A DNA stretch of 64,000 bases, from assembly GCA_009760855.2 (NCBI GenBank), contig WPIO01000076.1, forward strand, positions 1,579,501-1,643,500. The letters run 5' to 3'. Position numbers and translations under genes: made by a program. This document shows positions 10,121 to 19,905 of the stretch, piece by piece. The notes under the pieces are model-generated. The model did not search any database. It was given only the letters and a program-made list of their open reading frames with translations, and was not told the DNA's origin. The stretch comes from Cristatella mucedo. Taxonomy: Eukaryota > Bryozoa > Phylactolaemata > Cristatellidae. Position 1 is the stretch's first letter, and each line of letters starts with the position of its first letter.

Positions 10121-10334
10121 CATCCACAAAAAATTGTATAAGTGCAAAACACTAGTACTCGGGTCACTCGGCCTACTTCTTCACAGTGCCGATGAGTAAC
10201 CCTCCGAATCTTCTTAATTCTAATCTCATGAAATTACGAACAATGTGTATCTGCCCATTTATGCGGCCATTTTCCAGGGATTAAGTCATCGTGCGTTGGC
10301 AGGCTCCCTGTAAGCACATGCCACCGAGTCTAGG
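10121..10334. other. Short unassigned stretch
   Basis: No exon, repeat or RNA signature recognised. Confidence 0.3.
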
Positions 10335-10505
10335 ATAAGGTGAGCCAAGGTACGCCTAAGGCTAAGGTAAGCGAATTTTAAGACCTAATTTGTGGGTTTG
10401 AGTCATGCAGCTAGCAGCGCAGTATTACCCACTGTAAGCGAGATTTATAGCCGCTCGCCGAGACTCCTTTGCTATTATGTAAATGAGATTGTTGAACCGA
10501 CCGAT
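10335..10505 (+). mobile_element. SINE2 copy, old and diverged
   Basis: Follows the SINE2 order: A-box-like CTAAGGTAAG, B-box-like GTGGGTTTGAGTC, ACTGTAAGCG, TTATAGCC, then the tail TATTATGTAAATGAGATTGT. It aligns by eye with the fresher copies at 58258-58437 and 61757-61938. Confidence 0.55.
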
Positions 10506-10869
10506 AGTTTCCTGCGCTGAGCCCGCACGAAACACCGAAATTCCTCACCCTCGAACCCTCTTGTCAAGGTGAATGAAAATTCTTTGCGTCTCCTCACCAA
10601 ACTAAGCGTAGACAAAATCTGCTTTTAGCTAGTTCATGCTAGTCTGGTCCGCCAGGCTAGCCGAGAGCAGTATTTCCGGCAAGAAAGCGTGTCGCGTGAC
10701 CAAAAACCACCCGCCTTTCTTGGCATTTTCAGCTATTGCAAATACGTGGCAACGGCTCACCACCGACGTCGCTCGCACAGAAACATTAGTAACCATTAGT
10801 AACGTCGGCGACCAGCTTCACAGCGTGCATAGTGCCGTGAAATGTTGCTCCAGTTAAGCTATCGCAAAC

Positions 10870-10975
10870 GATACTAGCAATACTAATCATAATCAGTAGG
10901 CAGGCGTGTAGATTTTTGGAGAACTAATTCTCTTTCTAGGGCACATTAAATTTGTGGCAAAGAAAGCAACGTGGG
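10870..10975 (-). mobile_element. LINE B 3' tail fragment
   Basis: Contains GGAGAACTAATTCTCTTTCT, AGGGCAC and TTTGTGGCAAAG, the degraded equivalent of the 3' end at 5486-5540. Confidence 0.55.
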
Positions 10976-11867
10976 GCACATCTGGCCGTTCCCGAGAGGT
11001 TCAGATCGACAGCGCACCCAATACGGTCGTGGCTAACTAGTGTGATATATAGGCAGCATTCGAAAGCAATAACAGCTCCCCTTACCTGCCACTAAACGAG
11101 CTGATCGGCTACCTACTGCTGTCCCGAAGAGCTGCGGATGCCAAAGGGAGAGTCCTTGGCCGCGTCAGCTAGTGCCAGAGCGGCGACGACCAGATCTGCA
11201 CCCGAGTAGAAGGATTAGCGCCAAAGCCGGGCGCCCAACTTTAGTCAACAGTATCCAATTGCGGTCACACATTACCCGCCGCCGCAGCTCCCGCAGGGAT
11301 TTACAGGCTGGTCATCTCGTCATCAGAGGAGGCAGATAATGTCATTCGTTGGCACTTGCGATTCTCTGGTCTACTGGCTGCTTTGCAGCAGCCGATGCAG
11401 TTCAGCATACTGCCAACCGACAGGGCTGCTAAGCGAACCGACGATTTGAGCTTGCGTTGTCATAGCCCCGGAAGGTTCACAGATCGCACCGCCGTGGCGG
11501 GAAGAGCTCCAGTCGGCTGCGCTTCGCTTATCTCGGCTCGGCGGCTGCTCTCAAGGACTAGCTGAGGATAAAACTCAAAACCTTAGGCCGCCTTGGCCCA
11601 AAGATCTGCAGGGTGACCGGATCTAGAGTCCAGGATGACCGGACGCGTGCCTGCAAGTCGCAGGCGAGAGGCGAGAGCGGTTGCCCACCGGATGAGCGTC
11701 CGAACCTTGGAGCCCGTGAACGAACGCCTATGCCACCCGATCCCAAAATCTAGCCCAAACACTGCAGCTGACCCTGACCTCTGACCGCTGAGCCTGATCA
11801 TTGCAGCTGCACGGCTTGTTATCGTGCCACTCAAAGTAGAAACCTAAGTAAGGGGTTCAAGGTATCA
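10976..11867. other. Gene-free stretch
   Basis: Mixed GC content. Short open frames on both strands lack domains and splice support. Confidence 0.35.
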
Positions 11868-12003
11868 GAGCTGGTTTAGTCCAGCGGATAAGGTGCTCGC
11901 CCCGACCAAGGTCTGGCTGAGGTCGTAGGCTCGAGCCCCGAGGCGTATGTAAAGCACCTGAATAGGGATTAAGTTCTCTTGGGGCGCTATATAAATGAAT
12001 GAT
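11868..12003 (+). mobile_element. SINE1, full-length copy
   Basis: A tRNA-derived head with A-box-like TGGTTTAGTCCAGCGGATAA and B-box-like GTAGGCTCGAGCCCCGA (internal RNA polymerase III promoter), then the tail AAGCACCTGAATAGGGATTA...CTTGGGGCGCTATATAAATG. The tail ends in an A/T-rich microsatellite-like run. The tail resembles the LINE B 3' end, which suggests LINE B-type machinery moved it. This copy and 31278-31420 are the two with complete heads. Confidence 0.8.
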
Positions 12004-12954
12004 ATTTGTATATTTTTATATAAGTTTATAAGTTTATATAAGTATATAAGTTTCATGACCGATTCATGACTAGCACTCACCGCCTCTAAGCGTGGCCAGT
12101 GCATTCTGGACGAAATCTCGCTCGCAAGCAGATGCTGAAAGGGCCGAAGTAACACAAATGTTGACAGTAATTAAATTAAATTAAATTGACAGTGATATTA
12201 ATGACAATACTACAAGCAATGTTAAGTATTTTGTACAGCGTCTTAAGATAACGTCATCTCTACTCGTGAGCTCTGAAAATCACCGAAAGTCAAGCAATAA
12301 CAAATAGTAAAAAGCAAGACATCCTGCTTAGGCAAGAATGCAAATGCACACAATGATCAAGCTGAGCACTAGGTGCTCAGCTTGCAAAAGTGCACAAATT
12401 ACTCACGGCCACCGGTTAGAAGGATGCCCGGTAAGAAACACAAGATTAAGTCGTGCGCATGTAAATGACGCACACAGGAAAAAAGACAGTTCCAACGAGG
12501 AGCGCAACGGAAGAGCAGGCCGTTGGTCACGCCCGTGGTCACGACGTGCTCCGTTTCATCACGAGCCACCCAGGCAGGATGATTCGCTCGCACAGGAGCA
12601 ACTCCTGTCGGAACTGCTGGACGGGCTTTCATCTTAGTTTTTTATATTTTCATATTAGGAGATGACGAAATCTCAGTCTCTTTGGTGAGTTTTTGGAGCG
12701 TAGTAACTTAAGGTGCAGCCTTCGAGGGATCTGAAGTCGGCAAGGGGCGCACGTAATCGACCAGACCCCCGAGGAGCGTATGGAGCGACGATGCAAGGCC
12801 TCAAGTGAAGCTATTTATGATAAGTCAAGGCCCAAGTAAAATAATGGAGGAAAATTAAGAGAGGGTGGAAAAATCTTTAAGTCGACACTGCTTCACCGGC
12901 AGCCGGTATAGACTGGTGAGCAATAGTGGCAGGTGTGACTGTGTCGCCGTTAAC
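12004..12954. other. Gene-free stretch with one hairpin
   Basis: Arm 12358-12369 pairs perfectly with 12373-12384 around a 3-nt loop (TAG). Nothing coding was recognised. Confidence 0.4.
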
Positions 12955-13062
12955 TACAGATTCGATCATGCTTTCCTTTGCAAGAAATGTAAAGTACCTA
13001 GAAAAAGGTTGAAGTATCTGAAGGCACTATACAAATGCATTATCATTATTATTATTATTACA
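12955..13062 (+). mobile_element. LINE B 3' end fragment
   Basis: Shows GATTCGATCATGCTTTCCTT, TGCAAGAAATGTAAAG, the hairpin half-arms GTACC and GGCAC, and an (ATT)n tail ending at 13062. It is 5'-truncated. Confidence 0.75.
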
Positions 13063-13064
13063 AA

Positions 13065-13376
13065 ATAGCTGCTGAGGTTTGCACTTACTCTGGGCGCCCG
13101 ATCGCACAGGCCGAAGACCTGCCGGAAGTCGCAATTTTTGAAAATCTAGTCGGGATGCCACGAATGCATAGACCTTTGCTTCGCTATGGTATCTTTATCA
13201 AAGCGAGGCCAGATTTTTGCAGTATACTTATGGTCTAGTTGAGTGTTGGTAGACATGACTACGGAGCTGACGACGTGCTCATCTAGTGACGTCATTTGGA
13301 ATCTTCCACCAAGATTCCTGGTGGATGCCACAGAAGATATACTGGTAGAGCAGATTTGAATATTTAGGCTTTCCAC
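13065..13376 (-). mobile_element. LINE B internal fragment
   Basis: The minus strand encodes SISSVASTRNLGGRFQMTSL, DEHVVSSVVMSTNTQL and KIWPRFDKDT, the RT-to-C-terminal stretch seen in LINE B (compare SARNLGVIFQSYLSLDDRI at 19805-19905). It matches the part just 5' of the reference copy at 6050-6235. It abuts the plus-strand LINE B tail, so two copies lie back to back. Confidence 0.7.
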
Positions 13377-13671
13377 TTTATAATTAAATTGTGACTATAT
13401 CACCTGAAGATATATAAGTCTAATTAAAAATTCGGAATATTAAATTAAAATACATAGGATAAAATACACTTGTCTTTCTAAATTTCTCTCGGAGCGCATG
13501 CAATAGACCATCCTCTCAAGTCAAAGCTCGGATCGATTAACCAATTGATTGTGTATACTGATATATTTTTTAAGCGATCAATTGTGAGGCATTAAACACA
13601 TTTAGACCCAAGATTACAACGCATATGAACCGTAACACTATAGTAAATGAACCCAAGAATATTAATAAAAG
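13377..13671. other. AT-rich gene-free stretch
   Basis: No signature recognised. Confidence 0.3.
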
Positions 13672-14012
13672 TAAATATGCATTTGCATAGTGCCTCATAA
13701 AACTAAATATCCTTCTAGGCACTTTAAGGAGACTGTTAAAGGAATCATGACCAAATGATTAGTGGTAACATTCGCAATGGCATCAAGGAAAACATTGTTT
13801 GATAAGACCTGCACAGGTTTAACATTCAAATATGTTTAGTGGCAGCCGGCACAGTCTCAGCATCCGTAAGCACTCTAAGGACGAATCACAAGGACTAACT
13901 AAATTCTGTAATAAACGGGTGCGTTTTTAAGCTTCTTTTTAAATTTCGTAGCGTCAGAGGATGTCGGGAAGTCAGTCGGGAGTGAGTCCTAGGCGTTGGG
14001 ATCGTATGAACT
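13672..14012 (-). mobile_element. Older LINE B copy, 3' part (left half of an interrupted element)
   Basis: Collinear with the minus-strand reference copy: hairpin tail at about 13688-13725, then the 3' UTR and the end of ORF2 (GTCGGGAGTGAGTCCTAGG, GGGATCGTATGAACTA). It stops at 14012 and resumes at 14703, on the far side of the inserted plus-strand copy. Confidence 0.75.
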
Positions 14013-14702
14013 AATCCCGTCTTGACTTCTGTAACTCACTGCTTGCAGGCCTACAGACATGTGCAATCAGGCAATTACAGCTGATGCAAAAATCCGCAGC
14101 CAGGCTTATCTGTCATGAGCGTCGCAGTTGCCACATCACACCACTTCTCGCCGACCTGCACTGGCTACCAGCCAAGCAAAGGATTGACTTCAAGGTTTTG
14201 TCACTCACTTTTAGGTCACTTCATTCTTTGGCTCCAGCCTATATCTCAGATATACTACCCCACCAGGCCAAGCATCGTATCACCCGCTTTTCGGAATCCT
14301 ACAGTTTACCAATACCTCGTACAAACCTCAAATCCTTTGGAGACTGTGCATTTTGTTCGTATGCTCCCAAAGCCTGGAACTCTTCCCGAATTTCGTCAGA
14401 ATATCCCATGGCTTGGCCACATTTAAAAAGAACTTAAAAACACACCTATGTAGGACAGCGTTTAGTGGGTCCCTTTGATTCATCCTTCATGTGCTTATGC
14501 GTGCTGGCACTGTGCATACTGCCATTAACCACATTTGCATGCTGACCCTGTGCATGTCACCCCTAACCATGCTATTCATGTTGTTTAACAATCATAATAT
14601 TACTCACGATTTGATCGTGTTTCCCTTTGCAGCAAATGTAAAGCGCCTAGAAAGAGATTGAGTTATCTGAGAGCGCTTTATCAAGTGCATTATTATTATT
14701 AA
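14013..14702 (+). mobile_element. Younger LINE B copy inserted in the older one
   Basis: Plus-strand ORF2 C-terminus: LADLHWLPAKQRIDFKVLSL, LAPAYISDILPHQAKHRITR, RTNLKSFGDCAF (14084-14437, with a frameshift to the overlapping frame). The 3' UTR follows, then the hairpin tail AAAGCGCC...GAGCGCTTT and (ATT)n ending at 14702. It is well preserved and 5'-truncated near DFCNSLLAGL. Confidence 0.85.
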
Positions 14703-14862
14703 GGTAGGGTCTCCAAAGGTTTTAAGGTTTATTCGACGTATATCTAAATGATTTGAGTCAGAACAGCGGCTTGTGAGATGGTAGTGGTTTACTTCTGATA
14801 TGCAGGCTGAAGCCAGAGAATGAAAAAACCTAAAATTAAGTGGCAGAATAAATTCTGTTTGT
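14703..14862 (-). mobile_element. Older LINE B copy, continuation (right half)
   Basis: Begins GGTAGGGTCTCCAAAGGTTT, which in the reference copy (near 5818-5835) directly follows the sequence that ends at 14012 here. The minus strand still reads RRINLKTFGDPTL. Together with 13672-14012 this is one element split by a later insertion. Confidence 0.75.
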
Positions 14863-15954
14863 AGAAATTGTAAACAAGCTAGAAATTAATCGGCCTGTAT
14901 CTCGATACCGACTTTTTTAATCTAAGAAAATAAATGTGTGCATCTTTAATGTACTTCGGTAAAATCTTTACGTGGGCCTGGATCTCCTTAGTTCGTGCAT
15001 TTTTAGAGTCAGTATAAGAAGCATTATATCGTATATAGAGAGAAGCATGATATCTTAATGTACATACTAATGTTACCTCGGATAATGTTTCCTCGGACGG
15101 CCGTAGCTAGTGATATACTTTGGTTGCTCTGAAAGCCGGCTATATCGGCTCATTTGAGAAGCATTCCTTGGAAGTTGGTACTTGGTACCAAAATTGCTTA
15201 TCATTATTAGATAAGTTAAAGTTATTTCAGTTCACTTGAAATAGCTGTTTCCCAAATAAAAAAAATGGTTAAATGTGCAGAGATCTATATACAGACAGTG
15301 AATTATAGTTTAGCATACTTACTTATTAGCTAATGCGAAGCGTTTAGCGGCTTCACCATCCAACCAGGCTAAAAGAAGAAAATAGGTTGCTAACACATGC
15401 ACATTTTTTAAAGTTAACTTGTACATATGAATCCCATTGTTTAATTAAGACGCCTAATAATGGTCTTCTTCAGCTACAAAATCACATACTGAGCACAATT
15501 CGCATTGGCACAAACCAGTCTCTTCGCTTACGAGATGATAGGAAGTCAGTGCGAATGTGCATACACAGTTTCGCTTCCCATGGAAGGTGAATTGAGCGAA
15601 GCAAAAATACCCTTTCTACATTGAATTTATGTCGACTAGATGCTTCCTACCCCTGAACGCGTAACAGGGACAGTTGTACTTCTGTGATTTCAAACAATAT
15701 TACTGTCTTTACTAGTGTGTGACTATATCGCAGGCACACAGCATCGGAGTTGAAGCAGCAGCATATCGGCGTAGCACTTGGTGCTTGCTCACCCTGCAGT
15801 CCCTGCACAGCTTAAGTGGTCACTCTGTGACCGCCCTCCAACTCCGAGCCTGTTATTCGCAAAAGATGCCCACCCAGCCAGGTCCGATCGTGATCGACGG
15901 GCGCTAGCTCACACAGCTCACTGCCCTCTTCGTCTGTCTTTCACTTTATATCTC
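14863..15954. other. AT-rich gene-free stretch
   Basis: Several short open frames, no splice-supported exon and no repeat family member recognised. Confidence 0.35.
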
Positions 15955-16495
15955 TGTCTGTCCATAGTTGTCTACCTCTGTCTGTCAGTATCTGTCAATC
16001 TCTGTCAGTCTCTGTCAATCTCTGTCAGTCTCTGTCAGTCTCTGTCAGTCTCTGTCAGTCTCTGTCAGTCTCTGTCAGTCTCTGTCAGTCTGTCTGTCTC
16101 TGTCTGTCTCTGTCTGTCTCTGTCTGTCTCTGTCTGCCTCTGTCTGCCTCTGTCTGCCTCTGTCTGCCTCTGTCTGCCTCTGTCTGCCTCTGTCTGCCTC
16201 TGTCAGTCTCTGTCAGTCTCTGTCAGTCTCTGTCAGTCTCTGTCTGTCTCTGTCTGTCTCTGTCTGTCTCTGTCTGTCTCTGTCTGTCTCTGTCTGTCTC
16301 TGTCTGTCCATAGTTGTCTACCTCTGTCTGCCTCTGTCTCTGTCTGCCTCTCGGTCTGCCTCTGTCTGCCTCTGTCTGTCTCTGTCTGTCTCTGTCTGCC
16401 TGTGTCTGCCTGTGTCTGCCTGCGTCTGCCTGTGTTTGTCTCTGTCTGTCTCTCTCTCTATATATGTGTGTGTTTGTGTGTGTGTGTGTCTGCGT
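15955..16495. repeat. (TCTG)/(TCTGTCAG)/(TCTGCC) satellite-like tract
   Basis: About 540 bases of TCTGTC-based units that change in blocks: TCAGTCTC, then TGTCTC, then TGCCTC, then TCAGTCTC and TGTCTC again, ending in a TG run. A phrase CATAGTTGTCTACCTCTGTC occurs at about 15965 and again near 16308, so a segment of roughly 345 bases was duplicated inside the tract. Open frames rich in Ser/Val/Cys/Leu on plus and Asp/Arg/Gln on minus are artefacts. Confidence 0.95.
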
Positions 16496-18503
16496 GAACG
16501 TGTGTAGGCGTGACATCCCAGACATTACTTTCGATAGAGCAACGAGCAAGGATCCACGGAAGTGGCGCCTACGGGTGGAAGCTCGCCCGTCGGTCAGGTT
16601 TTCACGACCAGCTCTCGTCACCTTCGTCGCCTCGCTCTAACGGACGGGGCGACCCAACTGCGATTTACACGGCGCGGCCGGTCCCAGATCGCCTGCAGCG
16701 GACGCCAAGCTGCGATCGCAGCTTGGCGTCCGCTACAGGCGAGCGCTCTGGCAGCCAAAGCTTTGAGATCACCGCCTTTCGACCTCCAGCGACCGGATGT
16801 ATCACGTTGCATCAGCTCAGACAGAGCCACGTTGCTTTAAGCTGCGTAATGGCTGGCGGCTTTCCTCTTTGCCGCCGACGCGCGGAAATTCCACCAAGTT
16901 CGGGCCCAGTTATACTGAGGATGCTCGGGGAAAATTAATGGCCGTCTTCGTCGCGCTCGCAACGCCCCTATCATCCGGGAAGCGGGACGGCGCGAGCGTA
17001 ATTCCCATAGAAGCACCAGTGTAACGCTCTGCAGAAATTGAGTAAGCCGCTGTAGTAATTATTTTCGGCAAGCAGAGAGAGAGTGCGGGCGCGCGAGTGT
17101 ATGTGCGTGAGTGAGAGAAAGAGAGACAGAGAGAGAAGAAATGGATGGAAATCATATTCGATGGTTTGGTTTGGAAAGCTTATTTCGCTAAGCGATGTCC
17201 GCAGCTAAATTTATGTGCCTCTCGTAAACACGTCTTTCGCCGCGTCTTCTTCGCAGGAATTGTTGGAGCAGCAGCCAACACGTGCAAACATCTCACACAC
17301 AAAGGAAAAATGCTTATCGTGACTTCTTCGACAAAACTCGAGCGTGTGAACACCGGTTATTGTTGCTGTGGTCGGCGTGTATGTGTCCTACCTCGCGGTT
17401 GCGATTGCTCGGCTGGTACAGCGAGGAGGCTTAAAGTAAGAGCAGCTCCTACCTGTTGGCAGTCTGCAGATTTAGCCTCTACCCCACCCCCAATATCTAG
17501 CAACGTTGTTACTCAAACCGGTCTGAAATTGGTGCCTAGTCGGTGCCTAGTCGGTGCTGAGTTATGACGACAGTCAATTGTGCAACAACAGCTGCAGGAA
17601 CACACCCGCAACAGCGACGCATGCTTTTTTCGGCTGTGACCGCCACTCGATGAGTCGCAGAGCCGAATCTTGCCCTACCATCACACTCGCGACGTGACAT
17701 CAGTCAGCCCGATTCGCCTGTCGCACCGGAAGCAATGTGGAGGCAAATCGCCATGCCTTCGCTAGAGCGTCGCTCATTACAGCGGCGCTCGCTGAAGCTC
17801 GGCGGTCGCCTTCGTGCGTTATGCGAGCGGGAAAGTGTGGGAAAGTGCCCGCGTCGCGCCGCTACAAGAATCACCGCGAGGTATATGCCGACACGGTCAC
17901 AGCCGAAAACCAGAGGCTGTGTGATCATGGTCCCGCTCGAATTGAAACTTCTTTCGCTCAGGCCAACACCGGAAGACGTTTGGTTGTTCGGCATTACATG
18001 TCAAGCGACTTCAAGCGAGACGACGTCGCTACGCTGTCTGCTCGCGCAGCTACGCTATCATTGAAAATAATTGTGAATAAAGACCAAATCTTTTGTTAGA
18101 CGTCCTAGAAAAACGGAAACCGTCTCTCGCACTGCACTTAGAAGGGAAGAGAGCCAATCGAGAGGCTAGTAAGTCAAATATCGTGGTGCCCATGCGCATA
18201 ACGGACTTCTCACTTTGACAAAGTGAATGCTTTGACGAAACCGTGGTTTGTGGTGAGTCTCTCCTTTTATGTCGTAGAGTGCAGTAGACCACAACGCTAT
18301 ATGTGCAGCACGAAGCGAAGTAATTATCTCAAGAGGATACGCTAAAATAGTGCGGAAAGTCCGAAACAAGTTTCCTAATTTTCCTCTGCTTAGTCTCGCA
18401 ACCGCAGAAGGGCACTTGTGTAGAATAACGCTATTCGAAGAGTCCTGAACCGAGCAAATGCAGGCGCGCCTCTCAAAATAATGTGGTAACATTTGGTCGG
18501 CGA
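16496..18503. other. Gene-free, moderately GC-rich stretch
   Basis: Holds the 52-bp palindrome at 16690-16741. Overlapping open frames on both strands have no domain. No splice-supported exon was found. Confidence 0.35.
16690..16741. repeat. 52-bp near-perfect palindrome, no loop
   Basis: Arms 16690-16715 and 16716-16741 are reverse complements with one mismatch (16696 against 16735). The centre is GCGATCGC. Confidence 0.9.
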
Positions 18504-18622
18504 CTGATCCTGTCCGTCCAAGGTTGGTCTGCCCGTCCAAGTCGGTCCGTCCGTCCAAGGTCGGTCGGTCCGTCCAAGTCGGTCTGTCCGTCCAAGGTCG
18601 ATCTGTCCGTCCAAGGTCGGTT
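18504..18622. repeat. Minisatellite, unit about 18-20 bp (CCGTCCAAGGTCGGT)
   Basis: About six tandem units alternating between CCGTCCAAGGTCGGTC and CCGTCCAAGTCGGTC. The coding-looking frames (RTDRPWTD on minus) are repeat artefacts. Confidence 0.85.
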
Positions 18623-19087
18623 CCACCGAAAGGGATAAAGAAAGTAGCCACTTTAATACACTTTCCTACATTGGCTGCGATGGGTTTTTTTGCAATTCCA
18701 AGGATCGACTTTATTCCGCTCATTTGCTGGGAGATCGCAAGCGACAGAAGCAGATGCCCCGAGGTCAAAGATTGTGGAGCCTCCAGTTCCAGAGTGCTTT
18801 CGCAGCGACATCTACTCTCCTGCTCCAGGGAGCACCAGACCTCCTACTGGCCATTGCGGTCCACAGCAGCAGCGCTGGACTAAGCAGCTCCTAGAGCAAC
18901 GCGTCGCTGCGACGGACGCCGAGAACGCGGCGATAGGCTCTGAGCGCTGTGCTACTTCCTTCTTCCGGCAAGCCTGGGTCCTGTTAGGGTGCAATGTCCG
19001 CCGGGTGGCGAGCGTTGCGTTTTTTATGTCCGCCAAGCGACAAGCTTTACGTTAGGATGTCGATTTCTCGATGGCTTTAGAGTCGCG
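18623..19087. other. Gene-free stretch
   Basis: No exon or repeat recognised. Confidence 0.3.
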
Positions 19088-19192
19088 GTAAAGCGAGGCT
19101 GCTGAGGCGAAAGCGAGGCTGCTGAAGCGAAAACGCGGCTATCGAGGCGAAAAAAGCGAGACTGCCGAAGCGAAAAAGCGAGGCGGCTGACG
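19088..19192. repeat. Imperfect minisatellite, unit about 22 bp (GCGAAAGCGAGGCTGCTGAG)
   Basis: Roughly five units with small indels in an A run. GC-rich. Confidence 0.75.
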
Positions 19193-19393
19193 GCGGTCCC
19201 GAAGACTGTACAGCTTTCGAAAGAACTCCGTGCGGACGAAGACGTCGTCTGCTGCTGTGGCGGCGGAGTCGTTCGGGCTTGACTCAGGCGACGCGATTCT
19301 CTCGTGGCATCAGCAAAGCGACCGCGTCCAATCATTCGCGGATGTCGGCGGCGAGTGCGGCGAGCTCAACGAGAACGCCGATGCGCAGTCAAG

Positions 19394-19590
<197 letters not shown>

Positions 19591-19789
19591 AGCGACATTC
19601 CGGCCCGAAACCCAGAGTTCGCGCTCGCGCTCCTCTTCATCCTCCACTTCGCGCTCCTTCTTCTACGCAATCTGCGCATCCTTCGCTCGTCCTTCGCTCT
19701 CTCCTTCTCTTTCACCCTCCTCACTTTTTTGTTCTCCCCTCCTCCACCTCCGCTCTCTTCCCCTCCTCCTCCTCCTCCTCCACCTATAT
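19591..19789. other. Pyrimidine-rich stretch
   Basis: CTC/CTT-rich DNA with (CCT)n near 19765-19785. No gene. Confidence 0.5.
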
Positions 19790-19905
19790 CCATCTGGAAA
19801 GGCTGACGCTCCAAATTGGCTCTGCAAGCATATCCCCTGTTGAATCGGCTCGAAATCTAGGTGTCATATTCCAAAGCTACCTCTCGTTAGACGACCGCAT
19901 CAGGA
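19790..19905 (+). mobile_element. LINE B fragment abutting the viral insert
   Basis: Encodes LTLQIGSASISPVESARN followed by LGVIFQSYLSLDDRI, the segment after the RT fingers/palm in LINE B (compare 13146-13376 and 27840-27920). Homology ends at about 19905, where the AT-rich polymerase fragment begins. Confidence 0.7.

Noticed and set aside
14013-14862. Twin-priming inversion of a single LINE
   Set aside because: Both orientations contain the same 3' end, so two separate copies are needed; the older copy resumes after the younger one.
15778-16621. Cys/Val/Ser-rich open frames resembling a cysteine-rich protein
   Set aside because: Translation of the TCTG tract in all frames; periodicity is that of the DNA repeat.
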